Shown: positions 61,562-64,000 of the stretch, piece by piece
Layout of the letters: every line of letters begins with the position of its first letter
How positions within the stretch are numbered: position 1 is the first letter of the stretch
The notes under the pieces: model-generated
What the model was told of the DNA's origin: nothing
The model's database searches: none
What the model saw: only the letters and a program-made list of their open reading frames with translations
Program-made: the position numbers and the translations under genes
From: Weeksellaceae bacterium
GTDB taxonomy: Bacteria; Bacteroidota; Bacteroidia; Flavobacteriales; Weeksellaceae
Direction: 5' to 3'
Length of the DNA: 64,000 nt
Assembly (NCBI GenBank): GCA_949788275.1
Contig: OX460916.1
Location: forward strand, 2,852,001-2,916,000

Positions 61562-61769
61562 TAGTATTTAGATGTGAGACGTTAGAAAAGAGTGGTTACT
61601 ATTTAGATAGTCGTATTTAGATGTGAGATGTTAGAAAAGAGTGATTAGTTGTTAGTGATTAGTCGTTAGATAGTCGTATTTAGATGTGAGATGTTAGAAA
61701 AGAGTGGTTAGTATTTAGATAGTCGTATTTAAATGTGAGACATTATATAGTAGATAGTCGTAGAGAATC
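61562..61769 (+). repeat. Imperfect tandem repeat array
   Basis: About four units share GTCGTATTTAGATGTGAGA followed by GTTAGAAAAGAGTG and TTAGATA. Approximate units are 61562-61609, 61610-61672, 61673-61721 and 61722-61756, then a fragment. Unit lengths are uneven (35-63 bp) through internal gain or loss of TTAG-type words. There is no ORF. It fills the gap between the riboswitch and element copy H. Confidence 0.8.
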
Positions 61770-61834
61770 TTCAACACATCGAGTTTTGTCTAAAATCTAC
61801 GGTCTCTTATCTAAAATCTATTTTAGTTTTAGCA

Positions 61835-61943
61835 TCGCAGCAGGGATAGTAGCGGCATCCTTTGCTGCCACCTTTTTTCGCCATAAACCGAGATGTTCTT
61901 GCAGCAAAGATATAGCGTATAGCGCGGCGCGTAGCGGCTGCCC
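61835..61943 (-). repeat. Dispersed element, copy H (full, minus orientation)
   Basis: The right arm GCAGCAGGGATAGTAGCGGC, stem TTTGCTGC with GCAGCAAA, and left arm GCGGCGCGTAGCGGCTGCCC are all present. The loop matches copy G. It begins about 70 bp after the stop of the minus-strand gene at 62013 and is in sense with it. No long perfect hairpin adjoins it, only CTAAAA / TTTTAG at 61811-61826. Confidence 0.85.
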
Positions 61944-61952
61944 AAAAAAAAT

Positions 61953-61995
61953 CAAAAAAAAACGTGGTGATCTGTTTTACGAAATTACCACGTTT
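61953..61995 (-). terminator. Terminator after the unknown gene at 62013
   Basis: AAAACGTGGT / ACCACGTTT with a long loop of about 18 nt. On the minus strand it is followed by T runs, 18 bp after the gene. Confidence 0.6.
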
Positions 61996-62012
61996 GCTAG
62001 GGTAGAAGGAGG

Positions 62013-62711
62013 TTAGTTTTGTTGTTCACGGGCTAAGCGTTCCAAGGCTTTTTCGTGCGCAGTTTTCACCTCTTCTTTTATTTTTTTATCGCGGCTCGAC
62101 TTTCTAATTTTTTCAGCGTGGTAGGCTAAGTCGTCCAAGGTCATTTTGTAGCTGATGTAAAATCCGCGGTTATAACGCGAATAAGATGCTAGGCCCCAGT
62201 TTGCGATTAATTCGTTTTTAATTTTTTTGGTTTGGTATTCGTTTAAGAATCGACGAACTTTTTCGGAAAGAAATTCTTTGTCGATTGATTTGACCGAACC
62301 ATCGATGCGGCTAAACCAATATTTATTATCTAATTTAATATAAGATTTTGCGCCTAAGATACTTTTAAAGGCTAAATCGCCTAATAAACAAATTCGTTCG
62401 AATTCTGTTTTTTCATTGGTGAAATAGTCCCAATACACAGTAGAACTCATTCCGACCATTGGGCTTTTGTCTATGGTAGTATTGTATAACTCCATTCCGT
62501 TTTTATAGGCTTCGGCTACGTTTTTGTATTCCATGCCGAAATCTAAACAAGCACGCTGGTAGCCCGTGAAGGTACCGTCGTATTTCTCGAAATTTTCATA
62601 AAAAATTCTATAGATACAGTAATGGGAAATATTCAGTAGAGATTGTTTAGAATCTTCCATAAACCCTTGTACTAATTGAATTGGAAAATTATAGTATTCG
62701 TATGAACTCAT
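62013..62711 (-). CDS. Unrecognised cytoplasmic protein
   Basis: This 232-residue protein has no signal or membrane segment. It is rich in Tyr, Lys and Glu and probably helical, with a lysine/glutamate-rich C-terminal helix (KKIKEEVKTAHEKALERLA). Stretches such as YNFPIQLVQGFMED, YQRACLDFGMEYKN and WGLASYSRYNRGFYISYKM look conserved in style but I cannot name the family. It stands alone between terminators. Its codon use looks like that of neighbouring genes. Confidence 0.7.
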   Translation of the reverse strand: MSSYEYYNFPIQLVQGFMEDSKQSLLNISHYCIYRIFYENFEKYDGTFTGYQRACLDFGMEYKNVAEAYKNGMELYNTTIDKSPMVGMSSTVYWDYFTNEKTEFERICLLGDLAFKSILGAKSYIKLDNKYWFSRIDGSVKSIDKEFLSEKVRRFLNEYQTKKIKNELIANWGLASYSRYNRGFYISYKMTLDDLAYHAEKIRKSSRDKKIKEEVKTAHEKALERLAREQQN

Positions 62712-62785
62712 AGTGATAGCATAAAATTGTGACTAATATAAGGTGGTTTTTGGACTTCTTAAATGACATAAATCAAAAGTGCGTA

Positions 62786-62817
62786 AAAAAAAGCGATAGA
62801 TTTTCTATCGCTTTTTT
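62786..62817 (-). terminator. Terminator after the glutaminyl cyclase gene
   Basis: AGCGATAGA / TCTATCGCT with a 3-nt loop has A/T runs on both flanks, 20 bp beyond the gene end on the minus strand. Confidence 0.85.
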
Positions 62818-62836
62818 AAGAAGTGATGTTGTTAAA

Positions 62837-63859
62837 TTATTTTTTTAGTTTAATCTCGTAGATTTTGTTCCATAATTTCCCAGTTACAAGCATATTACCA
62901 TCTTTAAAGGCTATACCGTTTAAGACATCGCTTTCGGCTGGTTGTTCAGCTTTAAAAGCACTTAAATCGACTTTTCCTACGACAGCACCCGTTGCTGGAT
63001 CAATAGCAATGATGTTATTTTGTTGGTAGACGTTGGCGTAGATTAAGCCATCGTGAAATTCAATTTCATTTAGTGCACTATAGGCTTGGGTCTTGTCAAC
63101 CGCTTGTATGGTGCGTATGTATTTCATATTGGCATCGTAGAAATGAATGCGGTGTGTACCTTCGGTAATTACCAATTGGTCGTTCATGGTGGTAATTCCC
63201 CATCCTTCGACGATTTCAGCCGGGAGATCGAATTTAGATAATTGGTTAAACGATTGATCATAGGTGTATCCAACGCGATCGGTCCATGTTAATTGATAGA
63301 TCTTCCCATTAAAATCGGTAATTCCTTCACCAAACACATCGTCTTTCACTTGGTGCAATTGCGTTGCTTCTGCTGCTCCAAGGGGGTATTTTAATAAACG
63401 TGTTTTTCCTTCTCTTAAGCCCGTTCCTTCAAAAACAAATCCGTTTTTAAAGTAAAAACCTTGGGTGAAATAATCGGTATTATGGGGATAGGTTTTAACG
63501 ACTTCGTAATTCCATGTCGCAGCCGATTCGTCTGCAAAAGCAGTAAAGGTAAATTCGCGGGTGTGTTTTACCTCAGTTCCTTTATAGAAAGCAAGTCGTA
63601 CATTGTTACGCCCCAAACCAACAGCTTTACCGTCGATGGTAAATTCGTTAGGTACTTCGTTTTCGTTGACAAAAACTTGTACGCGGTCAATGTCTTGTAA
63701 GCCTTCGGTGGTAAAGGTAATTTTCTCACCCATTTTATAGGTGTGTTGTTCTACTTTTGAAACAGCTTCGGTAATGACCTTGTTATTTTCTGAATCGGCC
63801 GACTGGCACGAGAAAATAAACGAAGACACGACTAAACTAAGGATAAGGTATTTTTTCAT
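62837..63859 (-). CDS. Glutaminyl-peptide cyclotransferase, lipoprotein
   Basis: The 340-residue lipoprotein (lipobox IFSCQS) has a short Ig-like N-terminal region (about 40-110). A five-bladed-propeller glutamine cyclotransferase domain follows: VVKTYPHNTDYFTQGFYFKNGFVFEGTG, FGEGITDFNGKIYQLTWTD, EGWGITTMNDQLVITEGT, LNEIEFHDGLIYANVYQQN and DVLNGIAFKDGNMLVTGKLW. This plant/bacterial-type enzyme turns N-terminal Gln of exported proteins into pyroglutamate. In Bacteroidota it is thought to act on proteins whose cleaved signal leaves Gln first. It is well supported. Confidence 0.92.
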   Translation of the reverse strand: MKKYLILSLVVSSFIFSCQSADSENNKVITEAVSKVEQHTYKMGEKITFTTEGLQDIDRVQVFVNENEVPNEFTIDGKAVGLGRNNVRLAFYKGTEVKHTREFTFTAFADESAATWNYEVVKTYPHNTDYFTQGFYFKNGFVFEGTGLREGKTRLLKYPLGAAEATQLHQVKDDVFGEGITDFNGKIYQLTWTDRVGYTYDQSFNQLSKFDLPAEIVEGWGITTMNDQLVITEGTHRIHFYDANMKYIRTIQAVDKTQAYSALNEIEFHDGLIYANVYQQNNIIAIDPATGAVVGKVDLSAFKAEQPAESDVLNGIAFKDGNMLVTGKLWNKIYEIKLKK

Positions 63860-63903
63860 TGAATTTTTCTTTTAATGTATATTCGATTTCGGTTTTCTAG
63901 ACA

Positions 63904-64000
63904 TTATTTGGCCCTACTGGGATTGTTTTTTACAAAGGCATCCCAACCGGAATACCCTTTAGCTTCGACCGTATTGTTCTTTCCTGAATTAAGGTAATGA
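63904..64000 (-). CDS. C-terminal fragment of a further gene (cut by window edge)
   Basis: On the minus strand an open frame enters from the window edge and ends in TAA at 63904-63906 with the residues HYLNSGKNNTVEAKGYSGWD then AFVKNNPSRAK. Only 31 residues are visible. It reads like a real coding tail and ends 44 bp before the glutaminyl cyclase start, so it may be the upstream gene of the same operon. I do not recognise it. Confidence 0.55.
   Translation of the reverse strand, partial: HYLNSGKNNTVEAKGYSGWDAFVKNNPSRAK

Noticed and set aside
61562-61769. Possible CRISPR array
   Set aside because: Unit lengths are uneven, there are no distinct spacers between fixed repeats, and no cas genes are in the window.
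61735-62016. 93-codon plus-strand ORF
   Set aside because: It runs through the tandem array, element H and a terminator, and has no coding character.

Overview
The window looks like the chromosome of a Flavobacteriia member (Bacteroidota). I base this on a gldH gene, a type IX secretion (T9SS) sorting domain, IPExxxVDY, DUF4270 and DUF4377 genes, the acpP-fabF-rnc-IPExxxVDY-pyk gene order, a tmRNA tag ending in YALAA, and promoters of the Bacteroidota type (TTG about 18-21 nt upstream of TAnnTTTG). The DNA is AT-rich and most genes lack a strong Shine-Dalgarno sequence. A Weeksellaceae or Myroides-like relative is plausible, but genus cannot be decided from this sequence. There is no prophage, insertion sequence, integrase or CRISPR array in view.

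Layout. 1-5 kb: panC-panD-YbhN-like flippase (minus), then a truncated glycogen-synthase-like gene and a DUF4270 lipoprotein (plus). 5-10 kb: glmS, then ribE, a histidine kinase and trmN6 packed end to end. 10-14 kb: acpP-fabF-rnc-IPExxxVDY-pyk (minus). 14-24 kb: pckA, pheS, a BtuF-like lipoprotein, tRNA-Arg, der, an AEC transporter, two small sugar-nucleotide-type genes, tRNA-Phe and cls. 24-36 kb: metG, PBP1A-gldH-ricT, a metallo-beta-lactamase-fold hydrolase, gltX, an aldehyde dehydrogenase with its DUF779 partner, and tmRNA. 37-41 kb: RhlE-type helicase, an Rrf2 regulator with a hemerythrin protein, rplY and prs. 41.5-46.6 kb: a short exopolysaccharide set (dehydratase, Wza-like, Wzc-like kinase). 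46.6-54.5 kb: an rRNA methyltransferase, a U32 peptidase-radical SAM-ferredoxin operon, an unrecognised membrane protein-lipoprotein pair, and 5-formyl-THF cyclo-ligase. 54.5-61.5 kb: a four-gene outer-membrane locus behind a cobalamin riboswitch. 62-64 kb: an unknown gene, a glutaminyl cyclase and the tail of a further gene.

Two things stand out. First, intergenic gaps carry at least eight copies of a GC-rich element of about 110 bp. It has a central stem whose sequence differs between subfamilies while pairing is kept, and three copies are followed directly by unrelated perfect hairpins. This looks like a conserved structured RNA or a non-autonomous repeat, not a gene, and it has produced several false ORFs. 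Second, the B12-riboswitch locus encodes a BtuB-like receptor plus three putative surface proteins, two with beta-propeller character, one of which is routed through T9SS. It is a candidate surface cobalamin-capture system.

Most of the remaining content is housekeeping. Nearly all convergent gene pairs are separated by strong bidirectional hairpin terminators.
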